A stretch of 64,000 bases of DNA from UBA7332 sp051657165 (GTDB lineage Bacteria; Bacteroidota; Bacteroidia; Bacteroidales; UBA7332), in the NCBI GenBank assembly GCA_051657165.1, contig JBOFKD010000143.1, positions 1-64,000 of the forward strand. Direction: 5' to 3'. A model generated the notes under the pieces. It was not told the origin of the DNA, ran no database searches, and was given only the letters and a program-made list of their open reading frames with translations. This document shows, one piece after another, positions 1-7,819 of the stretch (position 1 is the stretch's first letter; each line of letters begins with the position of its first letter). Made by a program: the position numbers and the translations under genes.

Positions 1-168
1 ACAACCACCTTCGGGGTTGTGGTGCCAGGCTGGCAATGAGCCACGCTTTGAATCCTTCATCCGTTCCGATTCAGGATTCAAAACGCGGTTACAGACAAAT
101 TACACCTTCGGTGTAAAAGAACAGAAAAAATAGCAATGAGAATCGTATCTACATATTGCCGCACTGAT
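1..168 (+). repeat. Dispersed hairpin element, copy K1
   Basis: This is a non-coding element with copies at 44182-44309 and, inverted, at 44341-44502. In order it shows a hairpin made from acaaccaccttcggggttgt, a second hairpin (stem gctttgaatcc with ggattcaaaac, one mismatch), a conserved link cggttacagacaaatta, and a third hairpin with a UUCG-type loop (ttacaccttcggtgtaa). It then continues into a shared tail ending near cgcactgat. It starts at base 1, so its left flank is not visible. Seen in the sequence; function unknown. Confidence 0.8.
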
Positions 169-180
169 CCTAAAAAACAT

Positions 181-326
181 TACACAGAGTTTTTTATTTT
201 GAATTGCCATCAATTGCCATTGGGGTCTATTTTGCAGACAATACACTAGTTAACAATTAGTTAACGTATGGCAAATACTATGGCAAATGCTATGGCAAAT
301 CAAATTCATTTGCCATGAATTGCCAT
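181..326 (-). repeat. Box-array element A (TTTGCCAT boxes, AACTCTGTGTA tail)
   Basis: Read on the minus strand, this element has two boxes (atggcaaat, 308-326 region), three direct boxes (atttgccat at 268-276, 280-288 and 292-300; 12-bp pitch), an AT-rich spacer of about 47 bp, two opposite boxes (203-210 and 213-220; 10-bp pitch), then attcaaaa and the tail aactctgtgta (181-191). The same layout and tail, with other boxes, occur at 561-770 and 861-1080. No gene is supported here. Confidence 0.7.
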
Positions 327-419
327 AATATTTATCATGGGATATAGTATTGATAATTAGTAGATTATATATATTATAATAAATTAAATCTGGCGATAAT
401 ACTAAATTCAGGACGATAT

Positions 420-529
420 AAAATGCGTGTTTCTGCTCAGCGAAATACGTATTTGTACGCCGGGAAATACGTATTTCGTGGCAGAGATATACGTATTTCC
501 CGGCAGGCAAATACGGGAATAAAGCTGAT
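420..529. repeat. Array G: five 22-bp units with a gaaatacgtatttc palindrome
   Basis: Five consecutive 22-bp units start at 420, 442, 464, 486 and 508. The central three carry a near-perfect 14-bp palindrome (gaaatacgtatttc or a one- or two-base variant) and an 8-bp GC-richer linker. The outer two are degenerate. The 22-bp period equals two helical turns, so the palindromes face the same side of the DNA. There are no unique spacers, so this is not CRISPR. Confidence 0.75.
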
Positions 530-560
530 CGCTTATAACGCACATAAAGTTTGACTTTCA

Positions 561-770
561 ATCAGCACTATCAGCACAATCAGCACCGCCCCATCATTAA
601 CATCTAATAATCAAACAGATACACTAACGACAAATGTGCTGATAAGTGTGCTGATTGAAGCCCTCAGTGCTGATTGAATCGAGGTGAATCAGCACACTTA
701 TACACCTGTTAATCATCTATTTAATCAGAAAGTGCTGATTGTGTCGATTCAAAACTCAAAACTCTGTGTA
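561..770 (+). repeat. Box-array element B (ATCAGCAC boxes, AACTCTGTGTA tail)
   Basis: Three direct atcagcac boxes lie at 561, 570 and 579 (9-bp pitch). A spacer of about 49 bp follows, then inverted gtgctgat boxes at 636, 648, 667 and 732 and one more direct box at 688. The element closes with gattcaaaa and aactctgtgta (760-770). The layout matches elements A and C but the box sequence differs. Confidence 0.7.
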
Positions 771-860
771 GAAAATAAAGAATAAGCGTCTCCGCGATTA
801 GAGTTCTTATGTAAATGGTTCATCAGAAAAACATCTGCACTCAAATTTTCCTGATTTCAA

Positions 861-1080
861 TTGCAACCATTTGCAATCCTACATAACGCGCTGTTAAACA
901 ATATGATACAGATTGCAATTCAGGAACTTCAATTACAACCAATCGCCATCAATTGCAACCATTTGCAACCTCAATTGCAACCTCCTCAATCTCTCATAAA
1001 ACACTACCTCATAGATATTTACACCAACCTCAGCCGTGCGGTTGCAATTGGTTGCAATTCAAACTGCAAAACTCTGTGTA
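861..1080 (+). repeat. Box-array element C (TTGCAACC boxes, AACTCTGTGTA tail)
   Basis: Boxes ttgcaacc or close variants lie at 861, 871, 933, 953, 963 and 975. After a spacer of about 57 bp come two inverted boxes ggttgcaa at 1040 and 1050, then attcaaa and the tail aactctgtgta (1070-1080). An 80-codon open frame crosses this element but is made entirely of the repeats, so I do not call it a gene. Confidence 0.7.
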
Positions 1081-1094
1081 TAGTTTTTATTGAA

Positions 1095-1182
1095 GAGAGT
1101 TAAGAGCTTTTGGAAATTCTCTTAAGTGGTTTTCCATTTTCTCTTAAGAGAATTTCGAATTTCTCTTAAGCAAATTTCCAAC
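1095..1182. repeat. Array D: four 22-bp units with ttctcttaag
   Basis: Four units of 22 bp start at 1095, 1117, 1139 and 1161. The last three share ttctcttaag at the same offset; the first keeps only ttaag. The rest of each unit is AT-rich and ends in a variable ttttccat- or tttcgaat-like stretch. The period and copy number match arrays F and H although the sequence is unrelated. Confidence 0.7.
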
Positions 1183-1198
1183 TGCATGATCAGGCCCG

Positions 1199-1280
1199 TT
1201 TGCAAGGAGCAAACTGAAATTAGCAAGTAGCAAAATAAGTTTTGCAAGGAGCAAACTTTCATTTGCAAATAGCAAATAAA
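1199..1280. repeat. Array E: four 21-bp units with tttgcaaggagcaaac
   Basis: Four units start at 1199, 1220, 1241 and 1262, an exact 21-bp period. Units one and three share the imperfect palindrome tttgcaaggagcaaac. Units two and four are variants (ttagcaagtagcaaaa, tttgcaaatagcaaat). Array E directly follows array D and precedes element F. Confidence 0.7.
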
Positions 1281-1309
1281 TATTGTCTGAGATCTCCTTC
1301 CCTTCAAAA

Positions 1310-1603
1310 ACAACAACCGTATATCCTTACTTTCCGAACCGTATATTTTAGCAAGAATAAACCGGCAATTAATTACTGTATATAAGAGGTTTAGTTCGTT
1401 TAACCGTATCCTTTAGAAATCCGCTCCGGAGCGGTTGCAATTCCGCCCCGGACCGGTTCTATTTCCGCTCCGGAGCGGATTGTATTCCGGTCCGGAGCGG
1501 AAATACAAATCAACCGTATTTCGTAACTAAACCATCCGTATATAAAAAATAATACATCCTTTATTCCGGCTAACAGATACGTATATTCGTTTGCGTTTAT
1601 GCG
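1310..1603 (+). repeat. Framework element F with four CCGCTCCGGAGCGG boxes
   Basis: This element of about 294 bp is homologous along its flanks to the inverted copy at 15745-16035. Shared flank sequences include cgtatcctttagaaatcc just before the array and aaatcaaccgtatttcgtaa just after it. The core holds four 14-bp boxes at 1421-1434, 1443-1456, 1465-1478 and 1487-1500, exactly 22 bp apart. Boxes one and three are the perfect palindrome ccgctccggagcgg; the others are near variants. The 8-bp linkers are AT-rich. A 92-codon open frame on the minus strand crosses the array and is rejected as a gene. Confidence 0.85.
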
Positions 1604-1697
1604 AATATCGCACATAAGAATAAGTGTCTGATAACAACGATTAATTACTGAGCCTGCGGTATTTCGTTTATTCCTCAATAATCAAGTAAAGCAGACC

Positions 1698-1747
1698 AAA
1701 AAAAGGAAGAGGATGTGCCCTATGGACACATCCTCTTCCTTTTTTTT
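1698..1747 (-). terminator. Rho-independent terminator after the pentapeptide gene
   Basis: A 14-bp stem (1704-1717 with 1727-1740) is flanked by an A-run on the left and a T-run on the right. On the minus strand it lies just after the stop of the pentapeptide-repeat gene and ends that operon. Confidence 0.9.
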
Positions 1748-2333
1748 ATTCAATTGAAACACCAAACGACTTGAGCAAATTCACCGCATCCGGTAAAGAA
1801 AAGCGGGCTTTATTTACTTTGTTATTTGTCGGATCTATCATATAATTTGTTGCACGGCGTAAGTCTGCACCTGTAAGATCGGTGTGAGCAAAAACAGCTC
1901 GTGATAAATTACATCCGCTAAATGCAATTTTCTGAAGATTTGCATTCGAGAAATCAGCTTCAAGCATAGAACAGTCCTTAAAACTACAATGTCTTAAATC
2001 CAGCATTGTAAAAGAACAATAATCTAAAATAGTCTGAAAAAACTGAACCGAAAAGAGTAGTGCATCTTTTTTCTCATTCCAGTTTATCCCCAACAATTTT
2101 GAATTCTCAAACTTACATTGAATAAATTCACTCCCATATATATGAGCATTACTTAAATTACAATGTCTAAAAAAGCAATCTTCAAAAGTACATCCCATAA
2201 ATGTAGATTCTGATAAATCACAATTTGTAAAGGAGCAATTTGAAAAATGCAAACTTACCAATTCTTGCTTAGTTTGCTTAAGTCCGAAGAAAGACTCATC
2301 GGACATTCTTGTTTCAGTAAAGAAACTTCCCAT
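1746..2333 (-). CDS. Pentapeptide-repeat protein
   Basis: A 195-residue cytoplasmic protein with no signal peptide. From about residue 30 to 95 and again 110 to 165 it shows the A(D/N)LXX-type five-residue periodicity (for example SNCSF, TNCDL, SESTF, MGCTF, then LRHCS, LEADF, SNANL). This predicts a right-handed quadrilateral beta-helix. Short repeat proteins of this type include Qnr/McbG-like gyrase protectors and many of unknown role; nothing here decides between them. It is the last gene of a minus-strand set after the dipeptide epimerase (21-bp gap) and is followed at once by a strong terminator. The fold assignment is firm; the function is not known. Confidence 0.85.
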   Translation of the reverse strand: MGSFFTETRMSDESFFGLKQTKQELVSLHFSNCSFTNCDLSESTFMGCTFEDCFFRHCNLSNAHIYGSEFIQCKFENSKLLGINWNEKKDALLFSVQFFQTILDYCSFTMLDLRHCSFKDCSMLEADFSNANLQKIAFSGCNLSRAVFAHTDLTGADLRRATNYMIDPTNNKVNKARFSLPDAVNLLKSFGVSIE

Positions 2334-2354
2334 TGTTTTTTATGAATATGTAGG

Positions 2355-3494
2355 TTATATGTTCTTAAGAACACCTATCCCCGGTAGTTCGTTCAGTGTT
2401 ATCTTACCTTTATTTACTTGCATTCCCGTAAAGCAATCGTTTGAAATAAGGACATTCCCGTCAAGATCTGCCCAATCGCAGGCAGGAGACAGTTGCGAAG
2501 CTGCCGAGATGGCACAGGATGTTTCTGTCATACACCCAATCATCACCTTCATATCAAATGCTCTGGCCAGATTTGCCATTTTCCAGGCCTCCCGCATACC
2601 TGTACATTTCATCAGTTTTATATTGATTCCTGAGAATGCTCCTTTTAAGCGTTTAATATCCGATAACCGTTGTAATGATTCATCTGCGACAATCGGAAGC
2701 GGACTTTGCTGAGTCAGCCATGCTATATCGTCCAGTTTATGCTTAGACATCGGTTGTTCTATAAAAGTAACCCCTTGTTCCTTTAGCCAGCAGATCATTT
2801 CCAGAGCATGGTGTTTATCTTTCCATCCCTGATTAGCATCCACACAAATAGGTTTCTGAGACACTGAACGGATTGCCTGAATCAATTGTCTGTCTGTATC
2901 GGCACCCAACTTCACTTTCAATATTTCATAAGGAGCCTCCAGAGTCTTTTGTCTTACAACATCTTCCGTATCCATACCGATTGTATAAGATGTCTGAGGC
3001 GTTTTATCGGGATTTAATCCCCATATCTGATACCAGGGTTTACCCATTAATTTACCGACAAGGTCATGTAGTGCTATATCCACAGAGGCCTTTGCGGCTG
3101 TATTATTTTCAGCTATCGAATCTACATAAGTAAGAATATCTTCTAATTCAAAGGGCGAATTAAACTGTTCCAGGTTTACCTTTTTCAGGAACTCAACTAC
3201 AGAAGCCTGTGTTTCGCCCAAATATGGAGGCATACTAGCCTCGCCATAACCAGTTATACCATCGTATTCAATTTCTGTAAGAACTGCCGGAGTCATTGTA
3301 CGTGAATTTCCGGCAATCGTAAAAGTATGCTTCATTAATAAGTCATAGGGCTTAAATGTAAGCTTCATTTTCTTTGTAGGCATAATTCCGATTTTATTAT
3401 TTGCCGCAAAAATAGTATTTAATCCATTCATAGAACAATAAGCACCCACAGAAGCGATTGCTGCCGTTCTTAAAAATTTTCGTCTGTCACTCAT
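2355..3494 (-). CDS. L-Ala-D/L-Glu-type dipeptide epimerase, Tat-exported
   Basis: A 379-residue enolase-superfamily protein of the muconate-lactonising subgroup. The N-terminus (MSDRRKFLRTAAIAS) looks like a twin-arginine signal, so the enzyme probably acts outside the cytoplasm. The acid/base lysine motif KVK (LKVKLGAD), the metal ligands in CVDANQG, FIEQP and IVADES, and the second catalytic lysine in INIKLMKCTG are all present in the expected order. Family enzymes epimerise L-Ala-D-Glu to L-Ala-L-Glu during murein peptide recycling. The upstream NlpC/P60 gene (33-bp gap) makes the dipeptide substrate in the analogous Bacillus YkfC-YkfB pair, which supports the specificity. Substrate choice itself is inferred. 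Confidence 0.9.
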   Translation of the reverse strand: MSDRRKFLRTAAIASVGAYCSMNGLNTIFAANNKIGIMPTKKMKLTFKPYDLLMKHTFTIAGNSRTMTPAVLTEIEYDGITGYGEASMPPYLGETQASVVEFLKKVNLEQFNSPFELEDILTYVDSIAENNTAAKASVDIALHDLVGKLMGKPWYQIWGLNPDKTPQTSYTIGMDTEDVVRQKTLEAPYEILKVKLGADTDRQLIQAIRSVSQKPICVDANQGWKDKHHALEMICWLKEQGVTFIEQPMSKHKLDDIAWLTQQSPLPIVADESLQRLSDIKRLKGAFSGINIKLMKCTGMREAWKMANLARAFDMKVMIGCMTETSCAISAASQLSPACDWADLDGNVLISNDCFTGMQVNKGKITLNELPGIGVLKNI

Positions 3495-3526
3495 AGGTAT
3501 TTCTTTTTTTGATTAATCTTCACGTA

Positions 3527-4726
3527 TCAGTCAATGGAATTCACTACACGCAAATACTTTGTATTGATATTTTTAGACTCATAGCCCAGAATTCTTCTGG
3601 CACATAGAAATGTTTCATCATAGTACTTACTATAATTATCCTTCGTTGGATCAAAGCTACTTATATGCACCAGTCCTGCTTCGTGCAAATACTCTCCACC
3701 GCCAATATAAACAGCCACATGAGTGACCCTGTCTTTCTTTCCGTCATCTCCTCTGACTCCAAAAAACAGCAAATCACCCGGTAAGAAATTATCCGTATCC
3801 AGTTGTTTTCCCAGATCAGCCCCTTGTCTGGCTTGTTGTGACGCATCTCTGTTAAGATAAATACCATTCATAAAAAAGATAGTACGCATGAAACCACTAC
3901 AATCAAGCATTTTAGCAGATGTTCCACCCCATGTGTAAGGTATCCCCATAAATGTTTTCCCTAATGCTATTATATTCTCTGCTGTCGGATCTGCATCAGC
4001 ATACCAATCACTATAATTACGGATATGATCATTCCGTATATATCCGCTACGTCCATCAGGCAATGAGACCTGAGTCCATTTATTATCTGCGGATTTAAAA
4101 ACCATCATATCTCCCATAACCACATCACTCACAGGTGTTCTGTAATCATCAACCTGGCTTAAAATCTGAGAATTATGAGTAATCACGATAACCTTCGGAG
4201 CTGATATCCAGTTCTCAACACTTGCTTTATCCACTTTCTGTATGGATGAATTGTTTATCCATCCCAGATAGTTATCCGGGGTACGTACTCTGTACCAGCC
4301 TCTTTTGTATTCGAGTATCTGCATAGGTGCTCCCATTAAAGACTGCGATGCCATCTCTGCGGCATACGAAGGAGCCGTGCGAATATCAGCTACAGACAAA
4401 CGACAAATCCCATAAGGAGGCAGACTGTCAGACTGACAAGGAATCAGTTTTACACTATCAACATAAGCACGTATTACACCAGTCTCTTTTTGCTGTTTCA
4501 ATAAAGCTATCAGAGCTTCTTTCAATTGTGGAGAGGTTGTTATTCCTTTGATTACATATTCATTATTCTCATTACACTTACTTTCATAATCAAAAACATG
4601 ATCACGTGCATCCGGAGCATATAACGAACGTATAGATAACAGTTCTGAACTAAGGTCCTGTGCATGCAGCGAACATAATGAGAAAGCTGATAAAATAAAG
4701 TAACTCAACAGTGTTTGTTTCTTCAT
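3527..4726 (-). CDS. NlpC/P60 gamma-D-Glu-diamino acid endopeptidase with SH3 domains
   Basis: The start is placed at 4726, where MKKQTLLSYFILSAFSLC begins a normal signal peptide ending at LHAQ; the upstream in-frame extension has no signal character. The mature protein has bacterial SH3-like domains over the middle (motifs such as WYRVRTPDNYLGWI and WTQVSLPDGRSGYI). A C-terminal NlpC/P60 domain follows, with the catalytic cysteine in LDCSGF and the histidine in VTHVAVYIGG. This resembles YkfC-type enzymes that cut murein peptides at the D-Glu-diamino acid bond to release L-Ala-D-Glu. It is the first gene of the set with the epimerase, giving a two-step periplasmic peptide-salvage route. Confidence 0.9.
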   Translation of the reverse strand: MKKQTLLSYFILSAFSLCSLHAQDLSSELLSIRSLYAPDARDHVFDYESKCNENNEYVIKGITTSPQLKEALIALLKQQKETGVIRAYVDSVKLIPCQSDSLPPYGICRLSVADIRTAPSYAAEMASQSLMGAPMQILEYKRGWYRVRTPDNYLGWINNSSIQKVDKASVENWISAPKVIVITHNSQILSQVDDYRTPVSDVVMGDMMVFKSADNKWTQVSLPDGRSGYIRNDHIRNYSDWYADADPTAENIIALGKTFMGIPYTWGGTSAKMLDCSGFMRTIFFMNGIYLNRDASQQARQGADLGKQLDTDNFLPGDLLFFGVRGDDGKKDRVTHVAVYIGGGEYLHEAGLVHISSFDPTKDNYSKYYDETFLCARRILGYESKNINTKYLRVVNSID

Positions 4727-4818
4727 GTGTTCCGCGAGGTTAATTTTCATTAATCTTATTTCACTGCAATAATACAATATTTTTCAGCTATTCTCTTTAT
4801 ATTGACGTCCGAAAATCT

Positions 4819-4826
4819 TACTTTTG
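4819..4826 (+). promoter_or_regulatory. Putative -7 box for dnaX
   Basis: TACTTTTG fits the Bacteroidota -7 consensus TAnnTTTG and lies 92 bp before dnaX. No well-spaced -33 TTTG is visible, so support is limited. Confidence 0.35.
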
Positions 4827-4917
4827 TTCAAATTAAAAACAATATGCATTCAGAAGATTTCTTCAGTCTTTATCTGAGATCACACTTCTGGTAATTGCTT
4901 ATAGATAAATACCATTC

Positions 4918-6645
4918 ATGGATAATTTCATTGTATCAGCGAGAAAGTACCGCCCTTCCACCTTCCAGTCGGTCGTTGGACAGAAGGCACTAACTCAGAC
5001 ATTAAAAAATTCGGTGGCTACCCGTAAACTTGCTCACGCCTACTTATTTTGTGGACCCCGTGGTGTAGGTAAAACAACTTGCGCCCGTATTTTTGCGAAA
5101 ACAATCAACTGCTTTCATCCTACAGCTGAAGGAGAAGCCTGCAATTCTTGCGAATCGTGCGTTTCTTTTAATGAAAACCGCTCATACAATATTCACGAAT
5201 TAGATGCTGCTTCAAACAATTCAGTAGATGATATCCGTACACTTATTGATCAGGTAAGGGTATCTCCTCAGATTGGTGAATATAAAGTATATATTATTGA
5301 TGAGGTACATATGTTGTCTTCTCAGGCGTTCAATGCTTTTTTAAAGACACTGGAAGAACCTCCTCATCATGCCATTTTTGTTCTGGCGACTACGGAAAAG
5401 CATAAGATCCTGCCGACAATTCTTTCGCGTTGTCAGATCTATGATTTTAGCCGGATTAGCATCAACGACACAGTTGAGCACTTATTTTACGTTGCCGGAC
5501 AGGAGCATGTAAATGCTGAGCCGGAAGCCCTGAATGTTATTGCTCAGAAAGCTGATGGTGGTATGCGTGATGCGCTCTCTATTTTTGATCAGGTTGTTAG
5601 TTTTACCGGAGGGAATGTTACCTATAAAGCCGTTATTGATAATCTGAACATTCTGGATTATGAGTTCTACTTCCGAATAATAGACGCATTCCTTTCCGGA
5701 GATTTCAAACAAGCTCTTCTTGTTTTCAATGAAATCTTGTCAAACGGTTTTGAAGGACAAAACTTCATTACCGGTCTGGCTTCTCACTTCCGTGACTTAT
5801 TAGTCAGTAAGGATCCGTCAACCGTATCGCTATTAGAAGTAGCTGAAGTTGTAAGCAAAAGATATATTCAGCAAGCAGCAAACTGTACACCTGAATTTCT
5901 GTTCAAAGCTCTTGAGTTAACCAACGAGTGTGATTTGAGCTATCGTATCTCTAAGAATAAAAGATTATTGATTGAGCTTACATTAATCCGACTTTGCCGG
6001 GTTAATTTCAGTCAGGAAGGAGGTAGCGGCTCTCATGCCGCAATGCCCTCGATAGCGACAAATACGACTCAACCGACTGTTCATCAAAGTCAGACACAGA
6101 GTCCGGCACAGGCAACTCCGGCAGCTCAGACAACAACAGCCAAAACACCTGTTCAAGTCCCTGCTGAACAAAGCTCATCACCGGCAACGGTCACAGATAA
6201 ACCGAAAGGTTTTTCTTTGCTTGGTTATAAAAAACCAAAAGATAACAAAGGAGCTTCTGACTCTTCCGGACAGTCTGTAAAAATGAACGAAACGTTCAAT
6301 GATGAACAACTTCAGGATGCATGGAAATTATTCGCAAAACAGAATCCGGAAAAGACACTGATGATTGCGACAATGAATTCCTGTAAACCGGTAAGAATTT
6401 CAGAAACGCAGTTCGAAGTAATTGTTGACAACGAAATTCAACGCGAAAAATTAATGGAAGAAGCTTCAACTCTGGTTGAGTTTATTCGTCGCCGGTTAAA
6501 AAATACTCAGATCAGCCTAGTAGTTCAGGTTAATCAACTCGAGAAGAAAAAGGTATTCAGCAAACGTGAAATACTGGAAGAGCTTCTTTCAGAGAACAAT
6601 ACATTAACGGAACTTGTAGCAAAATATGATCTGATCATTGCTTAA
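4918..6645 (+). CDS. dnaX: DNA polymerase III subunit gamma/tau
   Basis: A 575-residue clamp-loader ATPase. Walker A is GPRGVGKTT (46-54). Zinc-binding cysteines lie at 65, 75, 78 and 81, Walker B is YIIDEVH (125-131), sensor 1 is LATTE and the arginine finger is in LSRC (169-172). Domain III follows. A low-complexity Gln/Thr/Pro/Ala linker (about 375-435) then leads to a C-terminal region that would contact other holoenzyme parts in tau. The protein loads the beta sliding clamp and couples the two polymerase cores. I see no clear programmed frameshift signal. The next gene, pabA, begins 16 bp after the stop if the ATG at 6662 is used. Confidence 0.97.
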   Translation: MDNFIVSARKYRPSTFQSVVGQKALTQTLKNSVATRKLAHAYLFCGPRGVGKTTCARIFAKTINCFHPTAEGEACNSCESCVSFNENRSYNIHELDAASNNSVDDIRTLIDQVRVSPQIGEYKVYIIDEVHMLSSQAFNAFLKTLEEPPHHAIFVLATTEKHKILPTILSRCQIYDFSRISINDTVEHLFYVAGQEHVNAEPEALNVIAQKADGGMRDALSIFDQVVSFTGGNVTYKAVIDNLNILDYEFYFRIIDAFLSGDFKQALLVFNEILSNGFEGQNFITGLASHFRDLLVSKDPSTVSLLEVAEVVSKRYIQQAANCTPEFLFKALELTNECDLSYRISKNKRLLIELTLIRLCRVNFSQEGGSGSHAAMPSIATNTTQPTVHQSQTQSPAQATPAAQTTTAKTPVQVPAEQSSSPATVTDKPKGFSLLGYKKPKDNKGASDSSGQSVKMNETFNDEQLQDAWKLFAKQNPEKTLMIATMNSCKPVRISETQFEVIVDNEIQREKLMEEASTLVEFIRRRLKNTQISLVVQVNQLEKKKVFSKREILEELLSENNTLTELVAKYDLIIA

Positions 6646-6661
6646 TTTAAGTAGCATAAAG

Positions 6662-7231
6662 ATGAGGATATTATTGATTGACAATTACGATTCATTTGTA
6701 TATAACCTATATCATTCTCTTCGTAGCATAACAGATGCTACTATTGAAATAAAAAAAAATGATGCAGTCTCTCCTTCAGAGGCTGCATCATTTGATAAAA
6801 TAATATTATCTCCCGGTCCCGGCATCCCGGCAGAAGCAGGTAATCTTTTGGAGATTATTCGTTTCTGTTCCGAAAAATGCTCAATATTGGGAGTTTGTCT
6901 TGGTCATCAGGCTATAGCTGAAGCTTTCGGTGGTTCTTTAATTAATTTATCAGAGCCTTATCATGGCATACAAAGTACCATTCAGACAGACTCTTCTGAT
7001 CCTTTGTTCTCAACAATTGGAACACAAATGGATGTTGGACGTTATCACTCCTGGATTATTAACGAAGAATCACTTCCAGATAATTTCAAAGTCACAGCCA
7101 GATGTGATCAGGGATACATTATGGCTGTTTCTCACAGCCGGCTACCTGTTTTTGGTGTACAATTCCATCCCGAATCTATTTTGACTCCGAAAGGGAATGA
7201 ATTACTCAGAAACTGGATCAATCTCCCCTAA
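6662..7231 (+). CDS. pabA: Aminodeoxychorismate/anthranilate synthase, glutamine amidotransferase subunit
   Basis: A class I glutamine amidotransferase of 189 residues from the ATG at 6662 (MRILLIDNYDSFVYNL, the family N-terminus); the longer frame from 6638 overlaps dnaX and is unlikely. The nucleophile cysteine is in GVCLGHQ and the His-Glu pair in FGVQFHPES. It supplies ammonia to the chorismate-binding subunit. The neighbours pabC and pabB on the opposite strand make folate (p-aminobenzoate) synthesis the likely role. The 3' end overlaps the 3' end of pabC by 30 bp in convergent orientation, so the two transcripts are antisense there. Confidence 0.93.
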   Translation: MRILLIDNYDSFVYNLYHSLRSITDATIEIKKNDAVSPSEAASFDKIILSPGPGIPAEAGNLLEIIRFCSEKCSILGVCLGHQAIAEAFGGSLINLSEPYHGIQSTIQTDSSDPLFSTIGTQMDVGRYHSWIINEESLPDNFKVTARCDQGYIMAVSHSRLPVFGVQFHPESILTPKGNELLRNWINLP

Positions 7232-7819
7232 ACAGAAGCAATCTGCAACAGGAATGATAATAGTTTTATGATCATTCATAGCATTAAAAAAGGAAATATG
7301 CGAATACTCATTTAAATCTGACAATGCGATATTTCCTTTTTTAATTTCTTTCCGCTCTAACAGAAGTGCTCTTTTAGTCCCTTCAAGAAGCGGTTTTTCC
7401 GGAGTAATCCAATCTCCATCCTTCAAAAAAGCAATATTACAGAATGTAGAATCTGTAAATAATCCACCGCGCACAATCAAATAATCATCAAATCCGGGAT
7501 AATCCTCATACAATCGCCTGAAGCAACTTCTGTCCGCCGACTTCAATGAATAATCGAAATCTGTCAGACGGACAATACCTATTTTTCGAAGAACCGGAGA
7601 TGAATACAAAGCAAATTCGACATCAGCCCCGCTCTCGCTATAAATAACTCTGACTTTATACAAACCACTTTCAGGAAAACTGTATTCACTGAGTATCTGT
7701 CCCAGATTTTTTAAATGCCAACCCATAGATACATGCGTTTGATTAAAGCGATATATATGTTTAGGAAGGTTTAATAATTGACCATCCTGCATTGCGATAG
7801 TTTCAATAAACTGACACAT
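7202..7819 (-). CDS. pabC: Aminodeoxychorismate lyase-like, class IV aminotransferase fold
   Basis: A 205-residue protein resembling PabC of the fold-type IV PLP enzymes, shorter than the usual 270. A lysine-bearing stretch (YKVRVIY) could hold the PLP lysine, and the C-terminal part (LLEGTKRALLLERKEIKKG) matches the family's STKRxNIF-type region. It would release pyruvate from aminodeoxychorismate to give p-aminobenzoate. It overlaps the end of pabB by 17 bp on the same strand, indicating translational coupling. The name depends mainly on context together with these motifs. Confidence 0.85.
   Translation of the reverse strand: MCQFIETIAMQDGQLLNLPKHIYRFNQTHVSMGWHLKNLGQILSEYSFPESGLYKVRVIYSESGADVEFALYSSPVLRKIGIVRLTDFDYSLKSADRSCFRRLYEDYPGFDDYLIVRGGLFTDSTFCNIAFLKDGDWITPEKPLLEGTKRALLLERKEIKKGNIALSDLNEYSHISFFNAMNDHKTIIIPVADCFCLGEIDPVSE

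Noticed and set aside
420..1500. CRISPR array in the periodic repeats
   Set aside because: Units are 21-22 bp with no unique spacers of 25-40 bp, and no cas gene is nearby.
250..1678. Small open frames of 64-103 codons in the repeat island
   Set aside because: They lie wholly inside repeated non-coding words and show no domain, signal peptide or conserved start.
1..1697. Chromosomal or plasmid replication origin
   Set aside because: Iteron-like arrays are present, but no rep or dnaA gene and no cluster of TTATCCACA boxes is seen.
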